Below are positions 6,142-16,074 of a DNA stretch of 63,109 nucleotides, piece by piece. The notes below the pieces were generated by a model. It had not been told where the DNA came from and made no database searches. It was given only the letters and a program-made list of their open reading frames with translations. Source of the DNA: Sphingopyxis sp. HIX (GTDB taxonomy: Bacteria > Pseudomonadota > Alphaproteobacteria > Sphingomonadales > Sphingomonadaceae); the NCBI RefSeq assembly GCF_001468285.1, contig NZ_LNSB01000032.1, positions 1-63,109 on the forward strand. Direction: 5' to 3'. The translations under genes were made by a program, and so were the position numbers. The first letter of the stretch is position 1; the number at the start of each line of letters is the position of its first letter.

Positions 6142-8973
6142 ATGAGCAAGCCGACCAATCGCCATCCGCAACTGCGCCGCAGCGCCAGCGTCCTCGCGCT
6201 GGGCCTCGCGATGTCCGTCTTTGCGCCGCACGCCTTCGCGCAGGACACGGCGCCCGTCGCCGACGACGCCGGCGAGGACGAGATCGTCGTCACCGGTTAT
6301 GGCGCGAGCCTGCAGAGCGCGGTGAACGCCAAGAAGAGCCGCGACCAGATCGTCGAATCGGTGTCGGCCGAGGATATCGGCAAGCTGCCCGACGCCTCGA
6401 TCGCCGAGGCGATCGCGCGCCTGCCCGGCCTCACCTCGCAGCGCGTCTCGGGGCGCTCGAACGCGATCTCGATCCGCGGTTTCGCGCCCGACTTCTCGAC
6501 CACCCTGCTCAACGGCCGCGAGCAGACCTCGACCGGCGACAACCGCGCGGTCGAATATGACCAATATCCCAGCGAAGTCGTGAACCAGGTGCTCGTCTAC
6601 AAGACGCCGATGGCGTCGATCGTCGGGCAGGGCCTGTCGGGCACCGTGGACCTGCGCACCATCCGTCCGCTCGATTACGGCAAGCGCGTGATCTCGATCG
6701 GCGGGCGCGGCACCTGGGCCGACCTCGGCAAGCTGAACGTCGGGTCGAAGAAATATGGCTACCGCGTCAACGGCGTGTTCGTCGACCAGTTCGCGAACGA
6801 CACGCTCGGCATCGCGCTGTCGGCGAGCTATGTCGACGAGCCCTACCAGATCCAGGAATTCAACGCCTGGGGCTATGCCGGCAATGGCACCGCGGCGAGC
6901 CCGGTGGTGATCGGCGGGTCGAAAAGCTATGCGACCTCGACCCAGCTCACGCGCCTCGGGCTGCAGGGCACGGTGCAGTGGCGCCCGCATCCCAATTTCA
7001 CCTCGACCTTCGACGCCTTCTATTCGGATTTCAGCGACGACCAGATCAAGCGCGGCATCGAACTGCCCCTGGGCTTCGACGGCAGCGTCGGGGTCAACGT
7101 CACCGACGTCGACAGCAGCGGCCAGTTCGTCTTCGCGCGCGCGGGCACCTTCACCAATGTCGAGGGCGTCGTGCGCAACGACGTGTTCGAACGTAACGCC
7201 AAGCTCTACAGCTTCGGCTGGAACAACAAATGGGAAGGCGACGACGGCTGGAACGTCAGCGCCGACATCAGCCTGTCGAAGACCGACCGCAACGAGCTGA
7301 TCCTCGAAAGCAACGCCGGCACCGGGCGCGGCGCGGGCGTCGGCGCGCGCGACACGATCGGCTTCACCAGCGACATCAACGGCACGGTGTTCAGCCCGGG
7401 GCTCAACTATGGCGATTACAACCTCATCCGGCTGACCAGCCCGCTCGGCTGGGGCGGCGACCAGACCGGCGTGAACGGCGACCGCATCCGCGGCGGCCAG
7501 GACGGCTATTACAACAACCGCATCATCGAGGACGAGCTGTGGCAGTATCGCGTCGAGGTCGAACGCGAACTCGACGGCTTCCTGAAATCGGTGCAGTTCG
7601 GCGTCAATTACACCGACCGCAAGAAGAGCCTGACCCCCGACGAGGCGTTCGTCGGGCTGGTCGCGAACACCGACGGGCTGACCAGCGTCACCATCCCCGA
7701 ACAGTTCCGCCGCGGCACGACGAACCTATCGTACCTCGGGCTCGGCCCGGTGGTCAGCTACGACCCGCGCGACCTGCTCGCGGCGGGCATCTACCGGCTG
7801 GTGCCCAACCCCTATGGCGACGTCGTGGTCAAGGCCTATGACGTCTCCGAGAAACTGATGACCACCTATCTCCAGGCGAATATCGACCAGGAAATGGGCT
7901 CGTCGGTGCTGACCGGCAATATCGGCGTCCAGGCGATCTTCACCGACCAGAATTCGAACGGCGCGTCGGGTTCGTTCATCGGGACCAACCCCAATGGCTC
8001 GCCGAACATCCAGGGCATTCCGCAGCGCCGCAGCACCGACTATCTCGACGTCCTGCCCAGCCTGAACCTGTCGCTGCGCACCGACAGCGATTTCGTGATC
8101 CGCCTGGGTCTCGCGCGCGAGATCATCCGCCCGCGGCTCGACGACATGCGCGCGTCGCTGAGCTATGGCACGACGATCGGCGATCCGGGCGGCATGGTGT
8201 GCCCGACCGGGCGCCAGTGCGCGGTGGTGCGCGGCGATTCGGGCAACCCGGACCTGCGTCCGTGGCGCGCCAATGCCGCCGACCTCACCTTCGAGAAATA
8301 TTTCGGCGGGTCGGGCTATGTCGCGGTGCAGCTCTTCTACAAGCAGCTGAAGAGCTATATCTACAACCAGGCGATCCCCTACGACTTCACCGGCTTCCCG
8401 ATCGCGCCGGTCGGCAACGACATCAACGGCAACCCGATCATCGTCAATTACATGGGCACGGTGAACGCGCCGATCAACGGCGAGGGCGGCAAGCTCTATG
8501 GCGCCGAATTCGCCGCGACGCTGCCGTTCAGCACCTTCACCTCGGCGCTCGACGGCTTCGGGGTGACCGGCAGCGCCTCCTATACCAAGACCAATATCCA
8601 GCCGACCCCCGGCGCGCCGTCGGAGGATATCCCCGGCTATTCGAAATGGGTCGCCAACGGCACCGCCTATTTCGAGAAATGGGGCTTCAACGCCCGCGCC
8701 AGCGCGCGTTACCGGTCGAGCTTCGTCGGCGAGCTGTCGGGCTTCGGCGGCAACCGCGTGCGGCGCCGCGCGCGCGCCGAGACGATCATCGACGCGCAGA
8801 TCGGCTATGATTTTCAGCCGGGCAGCGCGCTCGAGGGGCTGTCGGTGTTCATCCAGGGCCAGAACCTGACCGACGAACCCTTCGTCACCGACGATCCGCG
8901 CGACGCGCGCGCGGTGGTCGACTATCAGGTCTATGGCCGCCGCTTCCTCGCGGGCGCCTCGTTCAAATTCTGA
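6142..8973 (+). CDS. TonB-dependent outer-membrane receptor, Xanthomonas/Caulobacter type
   Basis: This is an outer-membrane transporter energised by TonB-ExbBD, 943 residues long. A signal peptide ends near residue 34 (SVFAPHAFA, then QD). A TonB-box-like DEIVVTGYG follows at about 46-54, then the plug domain (SAEDIGKLPDASIAEAIARL, about 75-94), a long beta-barrel, and a C-terminal aromatic ending FKF. The plug sequence is that of the large receptors linked to plant-polysaccharide uptake in xanthomonads, caulobacters and sphingomonads. The ATG at 6142 was chosen over an upstream start because the signal peptide follows it. It heads a run of glucan-degrading genes, so uptake of maltodextrins is inferred. 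A terminator lies directly after it, so the downstream genes may be expressed at a lower level. Confidence 0.93.
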   Translation: MSKPTNRHPQLRRSASVLALGLAMSVFAPHAFAQDTAPVADDAGEDEIVVTGYGASLQSAVNAKKSRDQIVESVSAEDIGKLPDASIAEAIARLPGLTSQRVSGRSNAISIRGFAPDFSTTLLNGREQTSTGDNRAVEYDQYPSEVVNQVLVYKTPMASIVGQGLSGTVDLRTIRPLDYGKRVISIGGRGTWADLGKLNVGSKKYGYRVNGVFVDQFANDTLGIALSASYVDEPYQIQEFNAWGYAGNGTAASPVVIGGSKSYATSTQLTRLGLQGTVQWRPHPNFTSTFDAFYSDFSDDQIKRGIELPLGFDGSVGVNVTDVDSSGQFVFARAGTFTNVEGVVRNDVFERNAKLYSFGWNNKWEGDDGWNVSADISLSKTDRNELILESNAGTGRGAGVGARDTIGFTSDINGTVFSPGLNYGDYNLIRLTSPLGWGGDQTGVNGDRIRGGQDGYYNNRIIEDELWQYRVEVERELDGFLKSVQFGVNYTDRKKSLTPDEAFVGLVANTDGLTSVTIPEQFRRGTTNLSYLGLGPVVSYDPRDLLAAGIYRLVPNPYGDVVVKAYDVSEKLMTTYLQANIDQEMGSSVLTGNIGVQAIFTDQNSNGASGSFIGTNPNGSPNIQGIPQRRSTDYLDVLPSLNLSLRTDSDFVIRLGLAREIIRPRLDDMRASLSYGTTIGDPGGMVCPTGRQCAVVRGDSGNPDLRPWRANAADLTFEKYFGGSGYVAVQLFYKQLKSYIYNQAIPYDFTGFPIAPVGNDINGNPIIVNYMGTVNAPINGEGGKLYGAEFAATLPFSTFTSALDGFGVTGSASYTKTNIQPTPGAPSEDIPGYSKWVANGTAYFEKWGFNARASARYRSSFVGELSGFGGNRVRRRARAETIIDAQIGYDFQPGSALEGLSVFIQGQNLTDEPFVTDDPRDARAVVDYQVYGRRFLAGASFKF

Positions 8974-8983
8974 TACCCTCCCC

Positions 8984-9020
8984 TGCGGGGGCGGCCCCTG
9001 CGGTCGCCCCCGCACTTTTG
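8984..9020 (+). terminator. intrinsic terminator after the TonB receptor
   Basis: TGCGGGGGCG (8984-8993) pairs with CGCCCCCGCA (9005-9014) as a perfect 10-bp stem with an 11-nt loop, followed by CTTTTGTTT. It lies between the receptor gene and the first halogenase gene and probably attenuates read-through. Confidence 0.8.
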
Positions 9021-9048
9021 TTTGCACCCGAGGCCTGAGTTCGATCAA

Positions 9049-10548
9049 ATGACCCCCATGCGGCTCATCATCATCGGCGGGGGCACGGCGGGCTGGATGG
9101 CCGCGGCGTGCCTGCGCCGCTTCCTGCCGCAGGGCTGGTCGGTGACTTTGGTCGAGAGCGAGGCGATCGGCACCGTCGGTGTGGGCGAGGCGACGATCCC
9201 GCAGATTCGCCTGTTCAACGAAGCGCTGGGCATCGACGAGGACGAGTTCCTGCGCGCCACCCAAGGTACGATCAAGCAGGGCATCTTATTCGACGGCTGG
9301 GCGCGGCCGGGGCATCGCTACATGCACGCCTTCGGCGCGATCGGGCGCGGGCTGGGGCTGCTGCCCTTCCACCACTATTGGCTGCGCGGGCGGAGCCTCG
9401 GCATCGCGGGCAGCCTCGACGCCTATTCGCTCAACGAAAGCGCGGCCCACGCCGCGCGCTTCCGGCGCGGCGCCGGCGTGTCGGCGCATGCGCCCGCCAT
9501 GCCCTATGCCTTTCATTTCGACGCTGCGCTTTACGCCGCCTTCCTGCGCCGGCGCGCCGAGGGTTGGGGCGTGACGCGCGTCGAGGGCAAGGTCGTTTCG
9601 GTCGAGCAGAACGAGAACGGCGATGTCGCTGCGGTGCGGCTCGAAGGCGGACGGCGCGTCGCGGGCGACTTGTTCGTCGACTGCTCGGGTTTCCGCGGGC
9701 TCCTGATCGAGGGCGCGCTCGCCACCGGCTATGAGGACTGGTCGCACTGGCTCCCCAACGATCGCGCGGTCGCGGTGCCCTGCGGCCATGGCGACGCCGC
9801 GCAGCAACCCTATACAAGCGCGATCGCACGCGACGCGGGGTGGCAGTGGCGCATCCCGCTCCAGCACCGCATCGGCAACGGCTATGTCTATTGTTCGCGC
9901 TTCCTGGGCGACGATGAAGCCGAGGCGGCGCTGCTCGCCAGCCTCGACGGCCCGGCGCAGGCGGCGCCCAACCGGCTGCGCTTCACCAGCGGCAAAAGGC
10001 AGAAGATGTGGAACCGCAACGTCGTCGCCTTGGGGCTCGCGGCGGGGTTCATGGAGCCGCTCGAATCGACGAGCATCCATCTCGTCCAGTCGGGCATCTC
10101 GCGCCTGCTGAACCTGCTCCCCGCGGGCGCACCCGACCCCGCGATCGTCGCCGAGTACAACCGGCAGAGCGATTTCGAATGGGAGCGCATCCGCGACTTC
10201 ATCGTCCTGCATTACAAAGCGACCGAACGGTCCGACACGCCCTATTGGCGCGAGCGCGCGGCGATGGAGATCCCCGATACGCTCGCCGCGAAGCTCGACC
10301 AGTTCCGCGCGCAGGGGCTGATCGTGCGCGAGCATGAGGAATTGTTCACCGAGCCCGGCTGGCTGCAGGTGCTGGTCGGGCAGGGCGTGATGCCGCGCAG
10401 CTGGCACCCGCTCGCCGACACGCTGAGCGAGAGCGACCTCAAGGGCTTTCTCGATACCAACAGACTGGTCATCGAACGCGAGGTCGCGGCGATGCCGCCC
10501 TACGACGCTTTCCTGAAAAGCCTGTCCCCGACCGGAGTTGCCGCATGA
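9049..10548 (+). CDS. flavin-dependent tryptophan-halogenase family protein (first copy)
   Basis: This 499-residue protein belongs to the flavin-dependent halogenase family, which uses FADH2, O2 and halide to chlorinate or brominate indoles and other aromatics. Visible motifs are the FAD-binding GGGTAGWM (about 10-17), the GEATIP segment, Lys76 at the position of the catalytic lysine (TIKQGI), and W265-Q-W267-R-I-P270, matching the WxWxIP halogenase signature. The late EPLEST motif (336-341) is also conserved. The start could instead be the ATG at 9058. Its stop overlaps the amylase start (ATGA), so the two are translationally coupled. No flavin reductase is in the window. Its substrate is unknown, and a role unrelated to tryptophan in this carbohydrate locus is likely. 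Confidence 0.85.
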   Translation: MTPMRLIIIGGGTAGWMAAACLRRFLPQGWSVTLVESEAIGTVGVGEATIPQIRLFNEALGIDEDEFLRATQGTIKQGILFDGWARPGHRYMHAFGAIGRGLGLLPFHHYWLRGRSLGIAGSLDAYSLNESAAHAARFRRGAGVSAHAPAMPYAFHFDAALYAAFLRRRAEGWGVTRVEGKVVSVEQNENGDVAAVRLEGGRRVAGDLFVDCSGFRGLLIEGALATGYEDWSHWLPNDRAVAVPCGHGDAAQQPYTSAIARDAGWQWRIPLQHRIGNGYVYCSRFLGDDEAEAALLASLDGPAQAAPNRLRFTSGKRQKMWNRNVVALGLAAGFMEPLESTSIHLVQSGISRLLNLLPAGAPDPAIVAEYNRQSDFEWERIRDFIVLHYKATERSDTPYWRERAAMEIPDTLAAKLDQFRAQGLIVREHEELFTEPGWLQVLVGQGVMPRSWHPLADTLSESDLKGFLDTNRLVIEREVAAMPPYDAFLKSLSPTGVAA

Positions 10549-12368
10549 TCCGCCGCGTCCATCGCCTTTGGGCCCCGCTCGCGCTGCTGCTGGCACCGCT
10601 GCCGGCCGCCGCGCAGGAGCCCGATATCGCCGCGGTACGCGCCCGCGCGCCGACCGACGAGCTCGTCTATTTTGTGCTCCCCGACCGCTTCGAGAACGGC
10701 GATGCGAAGAACGACCGGGGCGGGCTGAAGGGCGACCGGCTCGCGACGGGCTACGACCCCGCCGCCAAGGGCTTCTACCACGGCGGCGACCTCGCCGGGC
10801 TGACGACGCGGCTCGACTATATCGCGGGTTTGGGCGCCACCGCGATCTGGTTCGCGCCGGTCTTCAAGAACAAGCCGGTGCAGGGGCCGAAGGGCGACGA
10901 GAGCGCGGGTTACCACGGCTATTGGGTGACCGACTTCACCCAGGTCGATCCGCATTTCGGCACCAACGCCGAGTTCAAGGCCTTCGTCGACGCGGCGCAT
11001 GCACGCGGGATGAAGGTCTATATGGACATCATCACCAACCACACCGCCGACGTCATCCGCTACGCCGAGGGCGAGGCCGAGGGCTATAAATATCGCGGCC
11101 TCGCCGACTATCCCTATTCGCGGCGCGGCGGGGTGGCGGGTGCGCCGATCAACCCGGGCTTCGCCGGCGACCACGACCCGAGCGCCAGCAATTGGGCGAA
11201 GCTCACCGATCCGTCCTTCGCCTACACCCCGGTGGTGCCCAAGGGCGAGGAGGAGGTGAAGGTCCCAGCCTGGCTCAACGACCCGATCCATTATCACAAC
11301 CGCGGCAACAGCGACTGGGTCGGCGAATCGGCGCTCTACGGCGACTTCGCGGGGCTCGACGATCTCGCGACCGAGAGCCCGAAGGTCGTTCAGGGTTTCA
11401 TCGACATCTACGGCCGCTGGATCGACGAATTCGGCATCGACGGCTTCCGCATCGACACCGCCAAACATGTGAACCCCGAATTCTGGCAGGCCTTCGTCCC
11501 CGCGATGCAGGCACGCGCCAAGGCAAAGGGCATCCCCAATTTCCACATCTTCGGTGAAGTCTATATCGACGCCGTCGACCCCGGCGGGCTCGCCTGGCAC
11601 ACGCATGCGGCGGGGCTGCCCGCGGTGCTCGACTTCGCCTTCGCGCGCGCCACCATCGACGCGGTGAGCGGCACCAGGGGCACCGCCGACTTCGCGCGAT
11701 TGTTCGACGGCGACCTGCTCTACAGGGGCGGGGCGAGCGCCGCGCTCGAACTGCCCACCTTCCTCGGCAACCACGACATGGGGCGCTTCGCGATGTTCGT
11801 GAAACAGGCGAACCCCGGCGCGAGCGAGGCCGAACTGCTCGCGCGGGTGAAGCTGGGGCACAGCATGTTGCTGGCGCTGCGCGGGGTGCCGGTGATCTAT
11901 TATGGCGACGAACAGGGCTTCGTCTCCGACGGTAACGACCAGCTCGCCCGCGAGGATATGTTCGCCTCGCAGGTCGCGGTCTACAACGACAACGACCTCA
12001 TCGGCAGCGACGCGACGACCGCGGCCGCCAATTTCGACACCGGCCACCCGCTCTACCGCCATATCGCCGAGCTCGCGGCGGTGCGCCGCGCGAGCCCGGC
12101 GCTGTCGCGCGGCACCACGACGCTGCGCGCCTTTTCGGAGAAGCCGGGGCTGCTCGCGCTGTCGCGCTTCGACCCCGACAGCGGGCGCGAGACGGTGGTC
12201 GCGTTCAACACCTCCGCGGCGCCGGTCACCGCCAATATTGCCATCGATATGAAAAGCGCGGGCTTTACCGCGCTCCATGGCGATTGTCCGGCGGCGCCCG
12301 CGGCGCCGGGCAGCCTTAGCCTTTCCCTCCCCGCCTTCGGCACGATCATCTGCCAGGCCAGCGAATAA
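10545..12368 (+). CDS. secreted alpha-amylase family glycosidase (GH13)
   Basis: This is a 607-residue GH13 enzyme predicted to cleave alpha-1,4-glucans outside the cytoplasm. A signal peptide is evident (LWAPLALLLAPLPAAAQ, residues 8-24). The (beta/alpha)8-barrel motifs are present: DIITNH (161-166), GFRIDTAKHV with nucleophile Asp304, IFGEVY with acid/base Glu338, and FLGNHD with Asp411. The gene overlaps the upstream halogenase by four bases (ATGA) and is followed 10 bases later by a second GH13 gene. Maltodextrin in the periplasm is the probable substrate; cyclomaltodextrinase-like activity is also possible. Confidence 0.92.
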   Translation: MIRRVHRLWAPLALLLAPLPAAAQEPDIAAVRARAPTDELVYFVLPDRFENGDAKNDRGGLKGDRLATGYDPAAKGFYHGGDLAGLTTRLDYIAGLGATAIWFAPVFKNKPVQGPKGDESAGYHGYWVTDFTQVDPHFGTNAEFKAFVDAAHARGMKVYMDIITNHTADVIRYAEGEAEGYKYRGLADYPYSRRGGVAGAPINPGFAGDHDPSASNWAKLTDPSFAYTPVVPKGEEEVKVPAWLNDPIHYHNRGNSDWVGESALYGDFAGLDDLATESPKVVQGFIDIYGRWIDEFGIDGFRIDTAKHVNPEFWQAFVPAMQARAKAKGIPNFHIFGEVYIDAVDPGGLAWHTHAAGLPAVLDFAFARATIDAVSGTRGTADFARLFDGDLLYRGGASAALELPTFLGNHDMGRFAMFVKQANPGASEAELLARVKLGHSMLLALRGVPVIYYGDEQGFVSDGNDQLAREDMFASQVAVYNDNDLIGSDATTAAANFDTGHPLYRHIAELAAVRRASPALSRGTTTLRAFSEKPGLLALSRFDPDSGRETVVAFNTSAAPVTANIAIDMKSAGFTALHGDCPAAPAAPGSLSLSLPAFGTIICQASE

Positions 12369-12378
12369 GCGACGCCAA

Positions 12379-14025
12379 GTGACGACGAACCAGTCCCTCC
12401 CGAAGCCCGATTTCGCCCCGGCGCCCGCCGCCGCCCTGCCGTGGTGGAAGGGCGCCGCCATCTATCAGATCTATCCGCGCAGCTTCGCCGATTCGAACGG
12501 CGACGGCATCGGCGACCTTGCCGGCATCACCGCACGGCTCGACTATGTCGCGTCGCTCGGCGTCGATGCGATCTGGCTGTCGCCCTTCTATCCCTCGCCG
12601 ATGGAGGATTTCGGCTACGACGTCGCCGACTATTGCGACGTCGATCCGATCTTCGGCACACTCGCCGATTTCGACGCGCTGGTGGCGAAGGCGCATGCGC
12701 TGGGGCTGAAGGTCACCACCGACCTCGTCTTCGCGCACACCTCGGACCGGCACGCCTGGTTCGCGACAAGCCGCGCGAGCCGGACCAATGCCAAGGCCGA
12801 CTGGTATGTCTGGGCCGACGCGAAGGACGACGGCTCGCCGCCGACCAACTGGCAGTCGGTGTTCGGCGGCCCGGCGTGGACGTGGGACGCGCGGCGCGGC
12901 CAATATTATATGCACAACTTCCTGAGCAGCCAGCCGCAGCTCAACGTCCACAATCGCGAGGTGCAGGACGCCTTGCTCGACGCGGTGCGCTTCTGGCTCG
13001 ACCGCGGGGTCGACGGCTTTCGCATCGATGCGATCAACTTCTCGATGCACGACCCGCTGCTGCGCGACAATCCGCCCGCGCCGCCGTCGAACAAGCCGCG
13101 CACCCGGCCCTTCGATTTCCAGCAGAAGATCTACAACCAGTCGCACCCCGACATCGCCTTGTTCCTCGAACGCATCCGCGCGCTGACCGACCAATATGAG
13201 GGCGCCTTCACCGTCGCCGAGGTCGGCGGCGAGGACGCCGAGCGCGAGATGAAATTGTTCACCGCGGGCGAGCGCCGGCTGAACAGCGCCTATGGCTTCA
13301 ACTTCCTCTACGCCGACGCTTTGACCCCGCGGCTGGTGCGCGAGGCCGCCGACCAGTGGCCCGACGCGCCGGGCATCGGCTGGCCGAGCTGGGCATTCGA
13401 GAATCACGACGCGCCGCGCGCGCTGTCGCGCTGGGCGGTCGAGGGGGTCGATGCGGCGGCCTATGCCGCGATGAAGATGGCGCTGCTTTGCGCGCTGCGC
13501 GGCAATATCATCCTCTACAATGGCGAGGAGCTCGGGCTGGGGCAGGTCGATATCCCCTTCGAGCTGGTCAAGGATCCCGAGGCGCTCAAGAACTGGCCGC
13601 TGACGCTGTCGCGCGACGGCGCGCGCACCCCGCTGCCGTGGGTCGCGGGCGCGCGGCACGCGGGGTTCAGCGACGGCGACCCCTGGCTGCCGCTGGGCGA
13701 AGCGCATGACGCGCTCGCGGTCGACCGGCAGGAGGCCGATCCGGCCTCGATGCTCGCGCTGACGCGCCGGCTGCTCGCGCTGCGCGCGGCGAGCCCGGCG
13801 CTGCGGCTCGGCGCCAATGCGCGCTGGGTGGTGCAGGGCGATTTGCTCGGCTTCGACCGCGTCGGCGAAGGGCAGCATCTGCGCTGCCTGTTCAACCTCG
13901 GCGCGGCGCCGATCGATGTGGCCGGGCAGGGCGATGGCCGCGTGCTGCTCGCGCTAAATGGCGCCAACGAAAAACAGCTGCCGCCCGCGGGCGTGCTGTG
14001 GCTGGAAATGGAAGAGACGAAGTGA
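12379..14025 (+). CDS. alpha-glucosidase (GH13, XgtA/oligo-1,6-glucosidase type)
   Basis: This is a 548-residue GH13 exo-acting enzyme expected to release glucose from maltose or malto-oligosaccharides. WWKGAAIYQIYPRSFADSNG (22-41), with DGIGDL following, is the classic N-terminus of the alpha-glucosidase subfamily. Catalytic residues are Asp217 (GFRIDAINF), Glu281 (FTVAEVGG) and Asp344 (FENHD). No signal peptide is seen, so it should act in the cytoplasm, after import. The GTG at 12379 is used because the frame upstream overlaps the end of the amylase gene in another frame. The stop TGA shares its A with the ATG of the GH97 gene (TGATG), implying translational coupling. Confidence 0.92.
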   Translation: MTTNQSLPKPDFAPAPAAALPWWKGAAIYQIYPRSFADSNGDGIGDLAGITARLDYVASLGVDAIWLSPFYPSPMEDFGYDVADYCDVDPIFGTLADFDALVAKAHALGLKVTTDLVFAHTSDRHAWFATSRASRTNAKADWYVWADAKDDGSPPTNWQSVFGGPAWTWDARRGQYYMHNFLSSQPQLNVHNREVQDALLDAVRFWLDRGVDGFRIDAINFSMHDPLLRDNPPAPPSNKPRTRPFDFQQKIYNQSHPDIALFLERIRALTDQYEGAFTVAEVGGEDAEREMKLFTAGERRLNSAYGFNFLYADALTPRLVREAADQWPDAPGIGWPSWAFENHDAPRALSRWAVEGVDAAAYAAMKMALLCALRGNIILYNGEELGLGQVDIPFELVKDPEALKNWPLTLSRDGARTPLPWVAGARHAGFSDGDPWLPLGEAHDALAVDRQEADPASMLALTRRLLALRAASPALRLGANARWVVQGDLLGFDRVGEGQHLRCLFNLGAAPIDVAGQGDGRVLLALNGANEKQLPPAGVLWLEMEETK

Positions 14026-16064
14026 TGCGTAGCCTGATGTTCTTCACCGCCGTCGCGGCGGCGGTTCCCGCCCTCGCGCAGCCGGCGCCTGCACCAACGA
14101 CTGTGGCGTCACCCGATGGCGCACTCGTGCTGACCGTCGCGACCGACAACGACCAGCGTCCGACCTGGTCGCTGTCGCGCAAGGGCCAGCTGCTTATCGC
14201 ACCGTCGAAGCTCGGCTTCATCCTCACCGACCGCATCGGGCTGCAGCGCGGCTTCGCGATCGAGAGCGTCGAGCGCGCCACCGGCGACGCAACCTGGGAA
14301 CTGCCGTGGGGCGAACGCCGCTTCGTGCGCGACCGGCACGAGGAGCTGCTGGTGCGCTTCCGCCAGAACGAAAGCTGGGGCGGGCATCTGATGAACGTCC
14401 GTTTCCGGCTGTTCGACGACGGCATCGGCTTTCGCTACGAACTGCCCGAGCAGCCGGGGCTGACCACCGCGAACATCGCCGACGAGCTCACCGAATTCGA
14501 CATCGCCCCCGCGGGCACCGCCTGGTGGATCCCCGGCGGCGAGTGGAACCGCTACGAGCAGGTCTATCAGGAAACCCCGATCGAGGGCGTCGCCACCGCG
14601 CACACCCCGATGACGATCCGGCTCGCCGACGGCACGCATATGGCATTCCACGAGGCGGCGCTGGTCGACTATGCCGGCATGTGGCTGAAGCGCGCCGAGG
14701 GGCGCAAGTTCCGCGCGACGCTCTCGCCCTCGTCGCAGGGGCCGCGCGTCGTGCGCGACCTGCCCTTCGCGACGCCGTGGCGGACGATCCGCATCACCGA
14801 CAATGCCGCCGGGCTGGTCGAGAGCGACCTCGAACTCAACCTCAACGAGCCGAACAAGCTCGGCGACACCAGCTGGTTCAAGCCGATGAAATATGTCGGC
14901 ATCTGGTGGGGGATGATCCGCGGCGACTGGAGCTGGGCCGAAGGGCCGAAGCATGGCGCGACGACCGAGCGCACCAAAGCGACGATCGATTTCGCCGCCA
15001 AGCACGGCTTCGGCGGCGTGCTCGTCGAGGGCTGGAACAAGGGCTGGAACGGCAATTGGTTCGGCCATGGCGACGAATATAGCTTCACCCAGGCGACCCC
15101 CGATTTCGACCTCAAGGGCGTGACCGACTATGCCCGCAAAAAGGGCGTGCAGCTGATCGGGCATCACGAGACCGGCGGCAATATCGCGGTGTATGAGGCG
15201 CAGCTCGACGATGCGATGAAGCTCTATGGCCAGCTCGGCGTCGGCACGGTCAAGACCGGCTATGTCGCCGACGCCGGCGGCATCATCGCGCCGGGCGATA
15301 CGCCGGGCGAGACGCGCATGGAGTGGCACGACGGCCAGCGCCAGGTGCAGCACCATCTGAAGGTCGTCGAGACCGCCGCGAAATACAGGGTCGCGGTCAA
15401 CCCGCACGAGCCGGTCAAGGACACCGGCCTCCGCCGCACCTACCCCAACTGGGTCGCGCGCGAGGGTGCGCGCGGCATGGAATATAACGCCTGGGGCGCC
15501 TTCGCGAACGGGCCCGAGCATGAGCCGACGCTCGTCTATACGCGCATGCTGTCGGGGCCGATGGACTTCACCCCCGGCGTGCTCAGCCTCGAGGGCGCGA
15601 ACAAGGCGCCGCTCGCATCGACGCTGGCGAAGCAGCTCGGGCTGTACTTGGCCATCTATTCGCCGATCCAGATGGCGGCCGATTTCCCCGAAAGCCTCGC
15701 CGCGCATCCGCGCGAGCTCGACTTCATCAAACGCGTTCCCGCCGACTGGGCCGAGAGCCGGCTGATCGCGGGCGCGGTCGGCGACTATGCGATCTTCGCG
15801 CGCAAGGACCGCAGGGGCGCCGACTGGTATGTCGGCGGAGTCAACGACGGAACCGCGCGGACGCTCGACCTCGCCTTCGATTTCCTCGAGCCCGGCAAGA
15901 CCTACACCGCGACCATCTACAAGGACGGCGAGGGCGCCACTTATCTCACCGATGCGCGGCACAAGATCGCCTATGAGACGATCAAGGTGAAGAAAGGCGA
16001 TACGTACAAATTATGGCTCGCGCCCGGCGCCGGCGCGGCGATCCGGCTCGCGCCGGCGAAATGA
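14025..16064 (+). CDS. exported GH97 alpha-glucosidase, SusB-like
   Basis: This is a glycoside hydrolase family 97 enzyme of 679 residues. It has an N-terminal signal peptide (FFTAVAAAVPALAQ, 6-19), an N-terminal beta-sandwich, a central barrel (GFGGVLVEGWNKGWNG, about 328-343) and a C-terminal beta domain. NPHEP (Glu462), RTYPNW and REGARGMEY (Glu480/Glu486) match the region carrying the catalytic glutamates of the inverting, Ca-dependent subgroup that includes SusB of Bacteroides. It therefore likely trims maltodextrins in the periplasm. Its ATG overlaps the upstream glucosidase stop by one base, and an RBS-like GAAGAGA precedes it. Confidence 0.92.
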   Translation: MRSLMFFTAVAAAVPALAQPAPAPTTVASPDGALVLTVATDNDQRPTWSLSRKGQLLIAPSKLGFILTDRIGLQRGFAIESVERATGDATWELPWGERRFVRDRHEELLVRFRQNESWGGHLMNVRFRLFDDGIGFRYELPEQPGLTTANIADELTEFDIAPAGTAWWIPGGEWNRYEQVYQETPIEGVATAHTPMTIRLADGTHMAFHEAALVDYAGMWLKRAEGRKFRATLSPSSQGPRVVRDLPFATPWRTIRITDNAAGLVESDLELNLNEPNKLGDTSWFKPMKYVGIWWGMIRGDWSWAEGPKHGATTERTKATIDFAAKHGFGGVLVEGWNKGWNGNWFGHGDEYSFTQATPDFDLKGVTDYARKKGVQLIGHHETGGNIAVYEAQLDDAMKLYGQLGVGTVKTGYVADAGGIIAPGDTPGETRMEWHDGQRQVQHHLKVVETAAKYRVAVNPHEPVKDTGLRRTYPNWVAREGARGMEYNAWGAFANGPEHEPTLVYTRMLSGPMDFTPGVLSLEGANKAPLASTLAKQLGLYLAIYSPIQMAADFPESLAAHPRELDFIKRVPADWAESRLIAGAVGDYAIFARKDRRGADWYVGGVNDGTARTLDLAFDFLEPGKTYTATIYKDGEGATYLTDARHKIAYETIKVKKGDTYKLWLAPGAGAAIRLAPAK

Positions 16065-16074
16065 GGCGCGCGAA

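Noticed and set aside
4765..6990. 741-codon minus-strand open frame across lacI and the receptor start
   Set aside because: It overlaps two well-supported genes in other frames, and its product is Arg/Ala-rich without motifs.
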